Source: Verrucomicrobiales bacterium (GTDB taxonomy: Bacteria > Verrucomicrobiota > Verrucomicrobiia > Verrucomicrobiales > Akkermansiaceae). From it: a DNA stretch of 8,107 nucleotides. The position numbers were made by a program, and so were the translations under genes. How positions within the stretch are numbered: position 1 is the stretch's first letter; the number at the start of each line of letters is the position of its first letter. Location of the stretch: positions 1-8,107 of the forward strand of contig PBTU01000134.1 of assembly GCA_002729295.1 (NCBI GenBank). The letters run 5' to 3'. A model generated the notes under the pieces. The model searched no databases, was not told where the DNA came from, and saw only the letters and a list, made by a program, of their open reading frames with translations. Below are positions 1-6,482 of this stretch, piece by piece.

Positions 1-70
1 TAACATGATTTTTGACTTTTCTCTAATTTTCGATGACTAAACTACCATCGCTGGACATTTCAAAGAAACG

Positions 71-1039
71 TTGAAACGATTCCCTACCGCAGAATCGGGG
101 TTGCGCTCCTTGATGGCTTTGGTTGTCGCCTTGTCATTTACTGCGGTGTTCAGCATGAATTATTTTCACGAGGGCACGGCTATAGGGAAGTATTTCTCGC
201 ATCAGCAGGAGCTTGAACGCGTCAATGAGGAGAAGGTGATCGCCTATTCAGATATGGTGTTATACGGCGATGAGAAGGTTGAAGTCTCCGAGGAGGTTGT
301 TTTGGAGGAGGCGGCGAGCGCCGAGGATGGATATGCGGTGACTGAACGTATTCAAGCGTGGGACAAACGGACCACCTTGATTGCTGCGATTGTGGCTTGG
401 TTACTTGTGATGCCTTGGTGTCAGCGTCAAAAATGGCTTTCACTGGCCTATGTTCTCATGGCTTTTTACCTGGTGATGATGGCCCTGTTCAAGGGGATCA
501 ACGGGGGAGCCATGTATAGTGAATTGGCGATTCCAGCTCAGGCGACCCGTTGGATGGCTTGTGTGGCCTTGGCGGTATGGATTTTGATGCGTTCCGCTTC
601 CAAGGAAAAGCGACTTGAATCGGTTACTTGGATACTAGTCATCGCGGCATCGCTGACTTTTGCAACTCATGGATATGAGGCTTTTATGGGGCACCCGGCT
701 TTCCGCGATCTGCTCTATGGTGCATTTGAGTCGATCTCCGTGGAGATCGCAGAGCACACGGTGTTTGTCTTGCTCAAGTTGATAGGGATAATGGATATCA
801 GTCTGGCACTGATCATTCTATTTACTCGTAAAAAGGGCGTTTTTCTCTGGATGGCAATATGGGGTGGTCTGGCGGCCCTGTCTCGCCCAATCGCCTTTGG
901 TGACGTGGGATTTGAGGACGCACTGCTGCGTATCGCGAACTTTGGTATCCCAATGCTCCTTTTTTTCTTAACGGATCTTATGAATGACTTCAAGACTACG
1001 AACGTAACTACTTACGATGAAACTACCGCAAAGATATAA
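71..1039 (+). CDS. Multi-pass inner-membrane protein, DoxX-like in appearance, function unknown
   Basis: The 322-residue product is an integral membrane protein. Hydrophobic segments lie at about residues 14-32, 101-116, 122-141, 160-174, 185-200, 230-252, 256-272 and 286-304, suggesting eight helices. A long, strongly acidic loop (about 33-98, many Glu) separates helices 1 and 2. The C-terminal half has a polar pattern that resembles uncharacterised DoxX-like proteins: HGYEAFMGHPAF at 200-211, a helix containing LIGIMD, SRP at 271-273, and RIANFGIP at 287-294. The likeness is from memory and no function is implied. The start is TTG at 71; the frame has a stop at 38-40 and the only other good start is ATG at 113 (residue 15), which would remove the basic N-terminus before helix 1. 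No Shine-Dalgarno is visible. A weak TTGACT at 12-17 lacks a good -10 partner. The 3' end overlaps the phosphoesterase gene by 23 bases, so the two are probably one operon. Confidence 0.85.
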   Translation: MKRFPTAESGLRSLMALVVALSFTAVFSMNYFHEGTAIGKYFSHQQELERVNEEKVIAYSDMVLYGDEKVEVSEEVVLEEAASAEDGYAVTERIQAWDKRTTLIAAIVAWLLVMPWCQRQKWLSLAYVLMAFYLVMMALFKGINGGAMYSELAIPAQATRWMACVALAVWILMRSASKEKRLESVTWILVIAASLTFATHGYEAFMGHPAFRDLLYGAFESISVEIAEHTVFVLLKLIGIMDISLALIILFTRKKGVFLWMAIWGGLAALSRPIAFGDVGFEDALLRIANFGIPMLLFFLTDLMNDFKTTNVTTYDETTAKI

Positions 1040-2297
1040 ATTGATGGGCGCTGCGTTTGCACTGGGCGCTTCTGCACTGTCGGCTACGGACCGCTCAGAT
1101 GAACAAATTGCTAATGCCGACTTCAAGCAATTGGTCGAAGAGATGACACCACTTGCCGGGACCAACCCGGCCCACTGGCGAGTTGTCTGGTCAGGGGATA
1201 CTTCAACCTCTGCGACGATTTCCTGGAGCACTGCCGAGTATGGCAAGAAGCACGTGGTGCATTACGGAACAAAGAATATGGGAACTGACACAAGGAAGTA
1301 TGAGTTCCATGCTGAGGCTCCAAAGAGTGGCCCATACTCGATCTCGGAGAAGGAAGCCAAGGATACCAAGGCCGCATTTTTCCACCACTGCCCGTTGACG
1401 GGGCTCACGCCAGGGACAAACTACTATTTCGTGCTAGAAAGTGACGGTAAGTTCTCGAAGCCTTTGTATTTTAAGACAGCTCCAAAGTCAGGAGACTTTA
1501 AGCTACTCACTGGTGGTGATTCCCGCTCCGGGATTGCGTCTCGCTGCCTCATGAATCTGCGCATGGCGAAAGAGCTCTCCGAGAAGCCTGAGATACTCGC
1601 GCTAGTGCATGGTGGTGACTATATTGTTTCCGGGCGCAGTTGGCGTCAGTGGCGCTCATGGTTGAGTAATCATGAGCTGACGACACTTTCCGATGGGCGT
1701 GTTCTTCCCGTGATCCCCACCCGGGGAAACCACGATGGGGGACCGCTTTTCTTCGAGATTTTCAATTTGGAGAAAAATAGTGCAGACCTTTCTTTTTGGC
1801 ATTCGATTAAAGTGACTGACGATGTAAATATCGTGACCCTTGATACGAACTACTCCGCCAAGGGGGCTCAGGAGGAATGGTTGGAGAAGCAGCTCTCGAA
1901 GCTACGTCCGAAATCACGCTGGCTGCTCACCAATTACCATCGCCCGCTTTACCCGGCCGTGAAATCACCGGCAGGTCAGACCTCTGTGTTTGTTCCGTTA
2001 TTTGAGAAATACAACGTTGACTTGTCTCTTGAGTCGGATGGTCACTGCATCAAACGCACCGTGCCAATCCGCGACGGTAAGGAAGACCCTACCGGGATTG
2101 TTTACGTTGGTGAAGGCGGTCTCGGAGTTGGTCAGCGGACGCCTAAGTCAGACCTCTGGTATCTTAAAGGAGGGTATGCAGGCCGTGGCCACCATGTGAT
2201 GCAGCTCAGCTTCAGTAAGGACGCTCTCGAGGTCGAGACGATCATGCTTGAGGGGAATACGATCGATAAGGTGACTCTTAAGCCCCGCGCTAACTGA
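1017..2297 (+). CDS. Secreted purple-acid-phosphatase-like metallophosphoesterase with N-terminal fibronectin-III-like domain
   Basis: The 426-residue product probably hydrolyses phosphate esters outside the cytoplasm on a two-metal centre. A signal peptide (basic MKLPQRYK, hydrophobic 10-22, likely cleavage after ALSA near 23) is followed by a beta-rich domain at about 50-156 like the N-terminal domain of purple acid phosphatases (WSGDTSTSATISW, then LTPGTNYYF). The catalytic domain at about 160-405 has all five motif blocks: GGDSR (D168), HGGD (D201), RGNHD (N238, H239), NYHRPLY (H308) and SDGHCIKRT (341-348). Two departures from plant-type enzymes stand out. The tyrosine three residues after the second Asp is V204. 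The usual GHxH reads SDGH, so Asp341 occupies the first His position. ATG at 1017 is preferred over ATG at 1044 because only the longer form has a charged signal-peptide n-region. The gene overlaps the upstream membrane-protein gene by 23 bases, suggesting coupled translation. The substrate is unknown. Confidence 0.9.
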   Translation: MKLPQRYKLMGAAFALGASALSATDRSDEQIANADFKQLVEEMTPLAGTNPAHWRVVWSGDTSTSATISWSTAEYGKKHVVHYGTKNMGTDTRKYEFHAEAPKSGPYSISEKEAKDTKAAFFHHCPLTGLTPGTNYYFVLESDGKFSKPLYFKTAPKSGDFKLLTGGDSRSGIASRCLMNLRMAKELSEKPEILALVHGGDYIVSGRSWRQWRSWLSNHELTTLSDGRVLPVIPTRGNHDGGPLFFEIFNLEKNSADLSFWHSIKVTDDVNIVTLDTNYSAKGAQEEWLEKQLSKLRPKSRWLLTNYHRPLYPAVKSPAGQTSVFVPLFEKYNVDLSLESDGHCIKRTVPIRDGKEDPTGIVYVGEGGLGVGQRTPKSDLWYLKGGYAGRGHHVMQLSFSKDALEVETIMLEGNTIDKVTLKPRAN

Positions 2298-2402
2298 GCT
2301 CGAGTCTTGTGACGAGAAAATCCGTTCCAGACCCCCCTGCCGTTCGTGAATTGGGGACCGTCGAGGTCCGCAGTCAAAACAGCGCCGGTGATTGACAGGA
2401 AA

Positions 2403-2468
2403 ATCCCAGCGTTTGCATAGCACGGACCGCTCTCGAAAGAGTCCTTAACGCTAGCTCTGGGATGCAAA
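2403..2468. repeat. Nested inverted repeats in the spacer between convergent genes
   Basis: Three inverted pairs overlap in this short stretch: ATCCCAG (2403-2409) with CTGGGAT (2457-2463), AGCGTT (2408-2413) with AACGCT (2447-2452), and TTTGCAT (2412-2418) with ATGCAAA (2462-2468). The third pair cannot form together with the first two. An inner CTCT-CGAA-AGAG hairpin sits at 2430-2441. The stretch lies about 105 bases past the phosphoesterase stop codon and could be a structured 3' end of that transcript. No T-run follows. The function is not known. Confidence 0.4.
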
Positions 2469-2530
2469 ATTTCACTGACGCCGACGGAGGGCTGGTTGAC
2501 AAAAGGTTTTACCGTTCTGTCACACCAGAG

Positions 2531-2554
2531 CTGCTACCTTGAACCAAGTAGCAG
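2531..2554 (-). terminator. Stem-loop after the sulfatase gene, possible terminator
   Basis: CTGCTAC (2531-2537) pairs with GTAGCAG (2548-2554). Two further T-A pairs are possible after a one-base bulge, leaving a GAACC loop. It begins about 20 bases past the sulfatase TAG stop, a normal distance for a terminator on the minus strand. The stem could equally serve the convergent phosphoesterase transcript. No uridine tract follows on either strand, so it may instead protect the 3' end or need a factor. Confidence 0.5.
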
Positions 2555-2574
2555 ATTCTTCAATTATCAGGAGG

Positions 2575-4002
2575 CTATTTTAATTTGTAGCGCGTTGGAT
2601 CGTATCCCGCCTCTTTCCGCTTTGTTTTCAGGCGTGCCTTGAGTTGTTTCAGACGATCGGCGTATTTCGGGTCCTTCGCGAGATTCGTGAATTCGTTGGG
2701 ATCATTTTTGCGATCATAAAGCTCATTGCCTTTTGTTCCGAATCCCCAATGAGTAAATCGCCAATCAGGGGTGCGAATGGATTCACCTCCGCTGCGGCTG
2801 ATTGTGAAGGCGAGATTTTTGCTCCATGATTTCATCGACGGATCCTTTAGGATGGGCAGAAGGCTCTGGCCTTGAATACTTGCAGGCGGAGTCAATCCTG
2901 CGAGGCCGGCCACGGTAGGGTAGAGGTCGACGAGTTCGGCGAGGTGGCCGCTTGCAGTTCCATGAGAATCGGACATCCATGGCACGCTGAGGATAAATGG
3001 AACACGGGTCGATTCTTCAAAGAGGTGCTGCTTTTGAAATTTGTTGTGATGACCCAGGAGGTACCCGTGGTCGCTGGAAAAGATCACGATAGTATTTTCG
3101 CGCAAGCCCAGTTCGTCGAGGGCATCAAGCACCCGGCCAACCTGCGCATCCATATAGGAAACACTGGCGTAATAGGCTTCCAGTAACCCTTTGTGTAGTT
3201 CGGGAGTCACGCCGTAGCGCCCCATGGATTTGTAGTCTCGAATAATTTTGGGCACGTCGTCGAGATCGTCCTCGGGAACCTTCGGGGCGTCCATGGCATC
3301 GCGATCGTAAAGATCGAAATATTTGGACGGTGCCACCAGAGGGACGTGGGGGCGAACAAAACCACATCCTAAAAAGAAGGGCTTATCCTTATTGCGTTTC
3401 AAAAACTCGATCGCAGCATCCGCCGCCATCCCGTCGGCGTGTTCCAAATCGCCGGTCGAAGCCTCCACTCCGGTAAATGTCTGAGAGCTCTTGTCCTTGG
3501 GGGACCACTCGGTTTTTTTACCGGGGGCGTTCTGTTCGGGCGCCTTGATGTTGACTGTTTCATCCCACGATGGGGCGTCGTCATGGTCGGCTGTTCCCGC
3601 AATGATTTCGCGGGGGATACCCATGTGGTAGATCTTGCTGACACGGCCGGCGCGGTAACCGTTGTTACGAAAGAGTTGTGAGAGAGTCACCACATCGGGG
3701 AGGTTTTTACGGAGGTTGCCGCTATTGCCCAGCATGCCATTGGTGTAAGGATAAAGCCCGGTCATCAACGAGGCGCGGGAGGCTCCGCACACCGGATACT
3801 GGCAGTGCATGTTCTCAAACCGGACTCCTCGCTTGGCCAATGCGTCAAGCCGTGGAGTTTTGCATTGTGGGTGTCCGAATCCGCTGAGCGCCGTGTTGAG
3901 ATCATCGGACATCAGAAGGAGGACGTTGGGCTTTCGTGCTTCTGCCAAGGATGATTGTGGGATGCAAATCGCTGCAAGAATGAGAGAGATGAAGTGTTTC
4001 AT
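2575..4002 (-). CDS. Exported sulfatase of the iduronate-2-sulfatase-like type
   Basis: The 475-residue product should remove sulfate esters from sulfated glycans outside the cytoplasm. A signal peptide spans about residues 1-20 (cleavage near SSLA|EA). The alkaline-phosphatase-fold core follows: KPNVLLLMSDD with metal ligands D33 and D34, CGASR at 72-76, K123 and H126 in VSKIYHMG, RPHVP at 217-221, SSDHG with D311 and H312, and K324. The order of blocks and the spacing match iduronate-2-sulfatase-like proteins (family S1_7 by my judgement). Cys72 is the residue that would be oxidised to formylglycine; the motif has Ala where the consensus C-x-P-x-R has Pro. The C-terminal subdomain (about 395-470) ends in ELYDRKNDPNEFTNLA, typical of this group. 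The full length is present, the stop is TAG, and the ATG at 4002 has no evident Shine-Dalgarno. The true glycan substrate cannot be read from the sequence. It may share a transcript with the membrane-protein gene 104 bases upstream. Confidence 0.95.
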   Translation of the reverse strand: MKHFISLILAAICIPQSSLAEARKPNVLLLMSDDLNTALSGFGHPQCKTPRLDALAKRGVRFENMHCQYPVCGASRASLMTGLYPYTNGMLGNSGNLRKNLPDVVTLSQLFRNNGYRAGRVSKIYHMGIPREIIAGTADHDDAPSWDETVNIKAPEQNAPGKKTEWSPKDKSSQTFTGVEASTGDLEHADGMAADAAIEFLKRNKDKPFFLGCGFVRPHVPLVAPSKYFDLYDRDAMDAPKVPEDDLDDVPKIIRDYKSMGRYGVTPELHKGLLEAYYASVSYMDAQVGRVLDALDELGLRENTIVIFSSDHGYLLGHHNKFQKQHLFEESTRVPFILSVPWMSDSHGTASGHLAELVDLYPTVAGLAGLTPPASIQGQSLLPILKDPSMKSWSKNLAFTISRSGGESIRTPDWRFTHWGFGTKGNELYDRKNDPNEFTNLAKDPKYADRLKQLKARLKTKRKEAGYDPTRYKLK

Positions 4003-4106
4003 GCCAAAATCAGAATGGAGTGTTCGCTGTCCGGTTCAAGTATCGATTCCAGCTTGCTAGGAATTTGCTCTTGGAGGAAAGGGGATTGTTGAGATCGAAA
4101 ATGCAA

Positions 4107-4511
4107 TCATCCGAATGCCATCGATGTCAGCAGGACGGTCCTCGTAGTCCACGCAATTGTTCGGATCCAATTGGAATTGACCAAGGCAGGGACGGTTTTC
4201 GGAGTGAGCTTGGCGTGTTGCGGAACTTGGATCAAAGCGGTCGAAGCCCAAGCCGTAGCGAGGAGAAGAGAAGAGGGGATCATTTCCTGCCACTCTCCCA
4301 GATAAAGACATGCCGCACAACTTGCGGCTTCGATGAGCATGAGAGGGGCGATGACGTAGGTCACCCGGGCCATGTAACGTGTGTGATAGTCGTTAAAGGC
4401 GTCACCCTCAAGCCGGGCGAATAGAGGATAGATCGCAATCTGGACCATCCAGATGATTCCGGTCATTGCGGCACAGGCTGTGAGTTGAACAAGGAGGAGG
4501 TCGGAGAGCAT
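4107..4511 (-). CDS. Small four-helix membrane protein, function unknown
   Basis: The 134-residue product has hydrophobic segments at about residues 4-24, 49-70, 79-96 and 115-132. Polar and aromatic residues sit at the helix borders: Q24, YP (28-29), YHTRY (42-46), E61, QVPQH (95-99), NWIRT (114-118) and R124. Conserved-looking charged residues near the membrane surface suggest a genuine family, and I have an impression of similar uncharacterised bacterial proteins, but I cannot name a domain with confidence. The ATG at 4511 is the only reasonable start and the stop is TGA. No Shine-Dalgarno is seen. It lies upstream of the sulfatase gene on the same strand with 104 bases between, so co-transcription is possible but not shown. 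No sulfatase-activating function should be read into it. Confidence 0.8.
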   Translation of the reverse strand: MLSDLLLVQLTACAAMTGIIWMVQIAIYPLFARLEGDAFNDYHTRYMARVTYVIAPLMLIEAASCAACLYLGEWQEMIPSSLLLATAWASTALIQVPQHAKLTPKTVPALVNSNWIRTIAWTTRTVLLTSMAFG

Positions 4512-4611
4512 GATGACGTTTTTACGATGTTTGGGCTGAAAAACCCCAGCCGGAGTTGGCGAGGGAATTCTGCGCGGTTTTGGTGTGATTGTCTACAGAC
4601 CTTTGACTGAT

Positions 4612-4634
4612 GCTGCGCTCCCGGCGCCGGCAGC
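4612..4634 (-). terminator. G+C-rich inverted repeat, weak terminator candidate
   Basis: GCTGC (4612-4616) pairs with GCAGC (4630-4634), with the CCGGCGCCGG palindrome overlapping the right arm. It lies about 22 bases past the TAG stop of the frameshifted small gene on the minus strand. No T-run follows. The stem is short with a 13-base interior, so this is tentative. Confidence 0.25.
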
Positions 4635-4656
4635 CCCGAGGGGAATTCGGTCGAAA

Positions 4657-4945
4657 CTAAGCCTGAGCGCGCTTAGCCCAGCTGAGTTGATTCATACTCT
4701 CAGGGATAGAATTACCGATCTCGGCAAAAGGGATTTCGTCTAGCCTCTTCTCGAGCGCCAGGAGATTGGGCAAGGTGAGGGTCGTCATGTTCTGATCTGG
4801 GCTGATCCCTTGCCAGTAGGATGGCTCCCGCGACTCCCGAAGCAATCAGTGCTCCGAAAGCGAGGACTATTAGATTGGAGATGCTGGGTATTATCGTCTG
4901 CTGAGCCCTATCAATCCCGGAAATTCTCCTCCTGCCTTCTTCCAT
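4657..4945 (-). pseudogene. Probable frameshifted small membrane-protein gene
   Basis: From ATG at 4945 one frame runs for 77 codons to TAA at 4712-4714. It begins with a charged segment (MEEGRRRISGIDRAQQ) and one hydrophobic helix (about residues 18-45), then turns into low-complexity, Arg/Pro-rich sequence that looks out of frame. A second frame, open from 4845 to TAG at 4657, supplies a plausible continuation: TLPNLLALEKRLDEIPFAEI and then NSIPESMNQLSWAKRAQA. About 27 of its 42 codons after the ATG at 4788 end in G or C. The interval from ATG to TAG is 289 bases, 96 codons plus one, so a single extra base between about 4790 and 4815 would explain the break. The intact product would be about 95 residues with one N-terminal helix. 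Alternatives are two overlapping tiny genes, a sequencing error, or chance. I do not recognise the family. Confidence 0.45.
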
Positions 4946-5016
4946 CTATTCGTGGGATTTTTAGAATTCGTATTGAGTCTTCTTCCCCAGATTGCATACG
5001 CTGAATATAGAAACCG

Positions 5017-6351
5017 ATGAAAACGTTACCTTGTACTCTGCTTAGCTTGTCTCTCTCGCTTGTCGCGATGGCTGAATCCAATTGGTCCACTCAACGCGGT
5101 CCCCATTCCAATGGCACTGCTGGAGAGGGAATGAAGTTGCCCGCCAAGTTCTCTCCTACCGAGAATGTCGTTTGGAAGGCGGAGCTCCCGGGTAGTTCGG
5201 CTGCTACTCCAATCGTTTGGGGTGACCATGTTTTCGTTACCGCAGCTGATCACGAGAAGAAGGAACTGCATGCGATCTGTCTCGACGCAAACACCGGAAA
5301 GCCTCGCTGGTCGAAAATGGTCTCGAAGGGAAAAGTGCATCTGGATGACCGCAGCGATTTCGCCTCGCCCTCGCCGGTCACCGACGGCAAACGAGTTGCG
5401 TTCTTTTTCGGCAACGGGGACCTGATCGTCTACTCCGTGGATGGAAAGGAAGAGAGGCGCAAAAACCTCATCGAGAAAGGTGCCAATTATTTCGCGTTTC
5501 AATGGACGTTCTCCACCAGCCCCATCCTCTCGGGCGACAATCTCATCATGCAGATTTTGCAACGCGATGTTCCGTTCGACTACGGCGGGGTGTCACGCGG
5601 ACCTGAAGGAGCGAAAAAGATTTCGTCCTATCTTGTTGCCTTCGATTTTGCGACCGGAAAGCAAAGCTGGAAGGTTGACCGTCCGGGTGATGCGGTGGCC
5701 GAATCGCTCGAAGCCTTTACGAGTCCGGTTTTGAGTCGGACCGCCGATGACGGGGGAGACCTTCAGCTTCTTGTGGCCGGGGGCGATGCTCTTACCGGCC
5801 ATGACCCCACCAATGGCAAAGAGCTTTGGCGTTGGGGAACTTGGAACCCAAAGAAGATTGGCCACTGGCGTCTTGTCCCTTCTCCGGTCGCGGGGAGTGG
5901 AGTCGCTTTAGCCTGTGCTCCCAAGAAGAGCCCGGTCTATGCCGTCGACATGAAGACCGGCAAGTTGTTGTGGAAAAGCAAGGACCCCGAAGTGTCTTCC
6001 GATGTCTGCACGCCGCTCTACCACAATGGCCATTTCTACGTCCTCAACGGGGAATATAAGGACAAACGAATCTCCTGTATCGAACCAAAAACCGGAAAAG
6101 TTCTCTGGACCGGCACGATTGGAACTCGCGCCAAAATCGAAGCATCACCAACCCTTGGCGATGGGAAGATTTACTTCCAGGATCACAATGGGAAAGTCTT
6201 TGTGGTAGCTGCGGATCCCAAGAAGTTTTCCCTTCTGCATCAGGTCGAGTTTGGTGATCGCACCGTGCGTGACCAGCGTTGCAGTCTGGCCCTAGCGAAC
6301 AACCGGATATTCCTCCGTAGCCAGAGGACGCTCTACTGCTTTGGGAAGTAG
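5017..6351 (+). CDS. Secreted PQQ-like (BamB/quinoprotein-type) beta-propeller protein
   Basis: The 444-residue product has a signal peptide (about 1-19, cleavage near AMA|ES) followed by WSTQRGPHSNGT, the usual opening of exported PQQ-like propeller proteins in Planctomycetota and Verrucomicrobiota. Five copies of the blade motif G-K-x-x-W are present at G94-W98, G214-W218, G267-W271, G315-W319 and G360-W364, each after a short Asp/Asn/Lys-rich turn and each followed by strands such as SPTLGDGKIYFQD. With W53 this makes a propeller of about seven or eight blades. Nothing marks it as a true alcohol or glucose dehydrogenase. Such proteins are commonly annotated as BamB-like or PQQ-binding-like and may act as periplasmic scaffolds. 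The ATG at 5017 gives the signal peptide directly; no Shine-Dalgarno precedes it. It stands alone on its strand and converges on the repeat protein downstream. Confidence 0.9.
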   Translation: MKTLPCTLLSLSLSLVAMAESNWSTQRGPHSNGTAGEGMKLPAKFSPTENVVWKAELPGSSAATPIVWGDHVFVTAADHEKKELHAICLDANTGKPRWSKMVSKGKVHLDDRSDFASPSPVTDGKRVAFFFGNGDLIVYSVDGKEERRKNLIEKGANYFAFQWTFSTSPILSGDNLIMQILQRDVPFDYGGVSRGPEGAKKISSYLVAFDFATGKQSWKVDRPGDAVAESLEAFTSPVLSRTADDGGDLQLLVAGGDALTGHDPTNGKELWRWGTWNPKKIGHWRLVPSPVAGSGVALACAPKKSPVYAVDMKTGKLLWKSKDPEVSSDVCTPLYHNGHFYVLNGEYKDKRISCIEPKTGKVLWTGTIGTRAKIEASPTLGDGKIYFQDHNGKVFVVAADPKKFSLLHQVEFGDRTVRDQRCSLALANNRIFLRSQRTLYCFGK

Positions 6352-6435
6352 TGGAACGCCGAATTCCGGTTGGCAGACTCTCCGACCAAGTTTCCCAGCG
6401 TTAGTCCGATGGATGGGGGAGAGAAAGGAGGGATG

Positions 6436-6465
6436 GTCTGCTTTAGTTCCCAGACTAAAGCAGAC
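6436..6465. terminator. Perfect 12-bp stem-loop between convergent genes, likely bidirectional terminator
   Basis: GTCTGCTTTAGT (6436-6447) pairs perfectly with ACTAAAGCAGAC (6454-6465) around the six-base loop TCCCAG. It lies 17 bases past the stop of the minus-strand repeat protein and 84 bases past the stop of the plus-strand propeller gene, the expected place for a shared terminator. A uridine run is missing on both sides. On the minus-strand RNA the stem is followed by a pyrimidine-rich stretch (the complement of the purine tract at about 6409-6435), which may partly stand in for it. Confidence 0.75.
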
Positions 6466-6482
6466 GGCCTCGCAAGAGCTCG

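Larger units (their letters stand above)
4512..5016. other. 505-base interval without an intact gene
   Basis: This stretch separates the minus-strand membrane-protein gene from the plus-strand propeller gene. Its centre holds the probable frameshifted small gene at 4657-4945. On the left, 4534-4551 can form a small GGCTG/CAGCC hairpin just upstream of the membrane-protein start, and 4612-4634 is G+C-rich with a perfect CCGGCGCCGG palindrome at 4621-4630. The right end (4946-5016) must carry the promoter of the propeller gene; TTGAGT at 4973-4978 is a weak -35 candidate and no clear -10 box or ribosome-binding site is visible. Nothing else could be supported. Confidence 0.5.

Noticed and set aside
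12..43. TTGACT with TAAACT as a promoter for the first gene, and the CGATG/CATCG inverted repeat at 31-50
   Set aside because: The spacing is about 20 bases, too long for a standard promoter, and a 5-bp arm with a 10-base loop is within chance.
2132..2467. Minus-strand open frame of 111 codons covering the end of the phosphoesterase and the spacer
   Set aside because: Half lies antisense to a well-supported gene, the translation has no recognisable domain, and a competing frame in the same place is equally open. The spacer part looks like structured non-coding DNA.
2403..2468. Resemblance of the nested inverted repeat to an integron attC site
   Set aside because: The GTT and AAC triplets are in the reverse order to the attC consensus on both strands, and there is no integrase or cassette array.
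2496..2524. TTGACA at 2496-2501 as a plus-strand promoter
   Set aside because: The position 17 bases on (GTCACA) does not resemble a -10 box, and transcription would run antisense into the sulfatase gene.
5026..5562. Minus-strand open frame of 178 codons antisense to the propeller gene
   Set aside because: It is the mirror of a gene with clear signal peptide and repeat motifs; its translation is Arg-rich without hydrophobic or domain structure.
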